From Hyposmocoma kahamanoa (lineage: Eukaryota > Arthropoda > Insecta > Lepidoptera > Cosmopterigidae), in the NCBI RefSeq assembly GCF_003589595.1, contig NW_020654684.1, forward strand, positions 3,292,793 to 3,356,792: a stretch of 64,000 nt of DNA, in the 5' to 3' direction. A model generated the notes under the pieces. It saw only the letters and a list, made by a program, of their open reading frames with translations. It searched no databases and was not told the DNA's origin. Position 1 is the first letter of the stretch. Every line of letters starts with the position of its first letter. The position numbers were made by a program, and so were the translations under genes. Positions 62,162-64,000 of the stretch are shown here, piece after piece.

Positions 62162-62385
62162 AACCCACCTCAAAAGACTGCTTATCGGTTTTTTTATTGG
62201 AATTACACGTATGTGCTAAGTTTTTTTGAAATCGGTTAACGGAAAGTGGGTGAAATCTAATAACAGACCTCTTTTCAATAAAAAAACAAGAATCATCAAA
62301 AACGATTCACGAGTAGTCGCACACAACAAACACAGAAAAAAAAGTACAAAGGAATTGAGAACGTCCTCCTTTTTTAAAATCGGTT
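62162..62385 (+). mobile_element. TIR element D, short internally deleted copy
   Basis: It begins AACCCACCTCAAAA and ends TTTTAAAATCGGTT, with ggaattgagaacgtcctcct before the right end. It lies only about 340 bp from the fragment at 61700. Confidence 0.7.
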
Positions 62386-62649
62386 ACAACAACGACGGTG
62401 ATGTTTCTGCGCGCCACAATTCCACTAAATTTCTAGTTAAATAATATTTCATTGCGACACCATTATGATTATATTGCAATAATGACAATATTTGTTAATC
62501 TGCTAGAATCTAGTTTAATGGCAGTTCAGCCTCAATGAAGTGTCAGTGATGGCATTCAATCATTAACTATCGATGTTGCCTTACTAAACTACCAAGGAAA
62601 TTACTATGCATATCTTAATGAAAAAATAAATTTGGTGTTCAAGTTAAAT

Positions 62650-62790
62650 ATATGCAAATGCGATGCAGTCGCTCATCGTCTACCTTGACATACGTACGCA
62701 CGACTGCATAGATACAAACGCGCGATTGCATCGCAACACTTGGGACTTATTAAGTGTAGCGATGCAATCGCGTGTGTGTATCCACTCTTA
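62650..62790. repeat. GCGATTGCATCG palindromic element, copy 2
   Basis: Its centre is a 21-bp stem with one mismatch: cgcgattgcatcgcaacactt (62721-62741) against 62752-62772, with a 10-nt loop. Further cgatgcagtcgc-type motifs lie to the left. Confidence 0.7.
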
Positions 62791-63117
62791 ATATTTAACA
62801 GAATACGAAACGTACAAAATCCAGCCATTTACACAATCGAGACACAACTAAGATGATTTGAAATTAGCAGACTAGGTGCCCAAGTCCTAAGATGCGCCGA
62901 TAAATAAGAAGTAATTGAGAATATAGAAACAATACGGTATCAGAAAAACTGTATATAAGTGAATACGCAATTGTATGAGCTATAAAAAGAGGAAAAGATA
63001 ATTGGAAGGAAGTGAAAAAGGTGACAGTTATGTGGTTATAATCGGAAGATAAATGGGCGTTTTGCTTAAAGCTGTGTTCGTGTGTGTAGGTAAGAGAATA
63101 AGTTCTTTTTTATACCA

Positions 63118-63510
63118 AGCAACAGGACGCAGAAGTCGAGCATCTGGTGCTAAGCGACACGCATGTCCATTGCAGTTGCATTGCCACTAAAAACTTTACA
63201 TTACAAAGATCCAAGGAGCACTGACATTAACAACTGCAATACGCCTGTTATTTAACTGCCTCCGTGGCCGAACGGTTAAAATGCCAGACTGCCATGCAGA
63301 GAGGGAGAAATATTTGTATGGCCTACATTTATTTATTTCGTAAGTTTGGGTGTACTTTGTAGTTGTCTATGTGTGTCTCCATGGCACCCGCGACACAGGG
63401 TTTCCCCAGTGCGGGGCTATGTTGAAAGTGAGCGTTATTATTTCACCAGCACGTTTACCCTTAGTAACCAGAACGCAGTAATGCTTAAAATACTACTTGG
63501 TGTACTAAAT
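63118..63510 (-). repeat. 285-bp repeat family B, split by a SINE
   Basis: The left part (63118-63253) and right part (63433-63510) together follow the family B order, with a SINE A copy between them. An upstream stretch of the family core (the 'ccctgagacataag' block) is missing. Confidence 0.8.
63254..63432 (+). mobile_element. tRNA-derived SINE A, inserted in repeat B
   Basis: The head aactgcctccgtggccgaac is followed by an internal deletion that removed box B. The body and the 'gggtttccccagtgcggggc' end are present. It interrupts a family B copy, with ttattt-type sequence on both sides (see 63118-63510). Confidence 0.88.
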
Positions 63511-63572
63511 TAAGATTACATACAACTGTAAAACATTAAACAATTTATGGTGTTATTTATTTACCATTACCA

Positions 63573-63612
63573 GTAGCAACCCAATAAAACGTCGCACTGC
63601 TGGGCACGGGTC
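63573..63612 (-). mobile_element. short LINE 3'-end fragment
   Basis: The minus strand reads gacccgtgcccagcagtgcg followed by ttgggttg, the lepidopteran LINE end motif. Only about 40 bp are recognisable. Confidence 0.5.
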
Positions 63613-63954
63613 AAGGAAAATATTTGTAATACTGAACGCATTTCTAAAGACAGATATTTCATTGTTTAAATCTAATTTACTTGAGTCGTTCACTAGCACC
63701 AACACCCTCATATATTATAGTCTATCTCCCTAATGGTGACATAAAACACTACTAATGTATAAAGCCAGAGAAGTTTACGACACACGCCAATGCGTCTTCC
63801 AAAAGTACCGATTATCGAACCCTTTTTTTTGGGGAAGCCTATGTTTGAATGGAGAGGGTAAATAAATCTTACTTACAAAACAATAAAATATATTGCACAA
63901 GAGTATCTTTTTCACAAATTTAAAAACTTTCTAAGAGTCCAAAAAGTGTTGGTC

Positions 63955-64000
63955 TGGAGGCGCCGGGTATCGATCCCGGTACCTCTCACATGCTAAGCGA
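63955..64000 (-). tRNA. tRNA-Ala (AGC), cut by window edge
   Basis: The last 46 bases match the 3' two thirds of the tRNA-Ala copies on the minus strand: discriminator A, 3' acceptor strand, T arm, variable region and the anticodon arm including AGC. The D arm and 5' acceptor strand would lie just beyond the right edge. Confidence 0.93.

Larger units (their letters stand above)
53934..64000 (-). other. Intron upstream of first visible rugose exon
   Basis: This is more than 10 kb with no recognisable exon. It holds trinucleotide AT repeats (54121-54215), a tRNA-derived SINE (54652-54785), the tandemly duplicated tRNA-Ala pairs (56999-58380), a CCCGGG-rich hairpin (58632-58700), an RTE-like LINE end (59800-60360), two TIR-element copies (61700-61818, 62162-62385), a 21-bp hairpin (62721-62772), a nested SINE (63118-63510) and a final partial tRNA-Ala. 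Between 55000 and 56900 nothing is identifiable. Confidence 0.75.

Overview
The window is eukaryotic, AT-rich and intron-dominated, and almost certainly from a moth or butterfly (Lepidoptera). The evidence is an intact tRNA-Ala(AGC) that looks like the silkworm form, several repeat families I know from lepidopteran genomes (non-LTR 3' ends with a 'cccagcagtgggac' motif, a terminal-inverted-repeat element ending in 'gaagtcggtt', tRNA-derived SINEs), and a conserved gene whose encoded protein is closest to insect rugose. The species cannot be named from sequence alone.

One protein-coding gene spans nearly the whole window on the minus strand: the internal part of the orthologue of Drosophila rugose (rg) / vertebrate NBEA-LRBA (neurobeachin), a very large BEACH-domain scaffold and A-kinase anchoring protein. 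Ten consecutive constitutive exons lie between 53933 (upstream) and 4402 (downstream). Every junction is GT-AG and every phase fits, giving 422 uninterrupted codons. They cover the end of the N-terminal helical-repeat region, the whole concanavalin A-like domain and the start of the following alpha-solenoid (DUF4704-like) region. The 5' exons lie beyond the right edge and the 3' exons (rest of the solenoid, PH-BEACH, WD40) beyond the left edge. No promoter, start codon, stop codon or poly(A) site of this gene is visible here.

The most interesting point is the junction between the ConA-like domain and the solenoid. Besides the conserved 19-codon exon (30302-30358) there is a second phase 0-0 exon (29736-29843, 36 codons) that starts with a diverged copy of the same peptide. 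The conserved exon also has a second in-frame downstream donor at 30044 that would add 86 acidic, Pro/Glu-rich codons. Together these look like an undescribed alternative-splicing module.

The introns (0.2 to 15.5 kb) hold transposon debris and RNA genes. From 46.9 kb to the right edge there is a dispersed tRNA-Ala cluster: four identical intact AGC copies, one copy cut by the window edge, a decayed TGC copy, and a decayed Ala-type copy with a valine (AAC) anticodon. Two convergent tRNA pairs at 57.0-58.3 kb form a tandem duplication with a period of about 705 bp. Mobile elements include RTE-like and CR1/Jockey-like non-LTR fragments, a mariner relic, a hAT-type MITE with a near-perfect 8-bp target duplication, several hairpin MITEs, three tRNA-derived SINE families, and a roughly 285-bp unclassified repeat present nine times, one copy interrupted by a SINE. 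I see no other protein-coding gene; the remaining open frames are short, without recognisable homology, and mostly inside introns or repeats.
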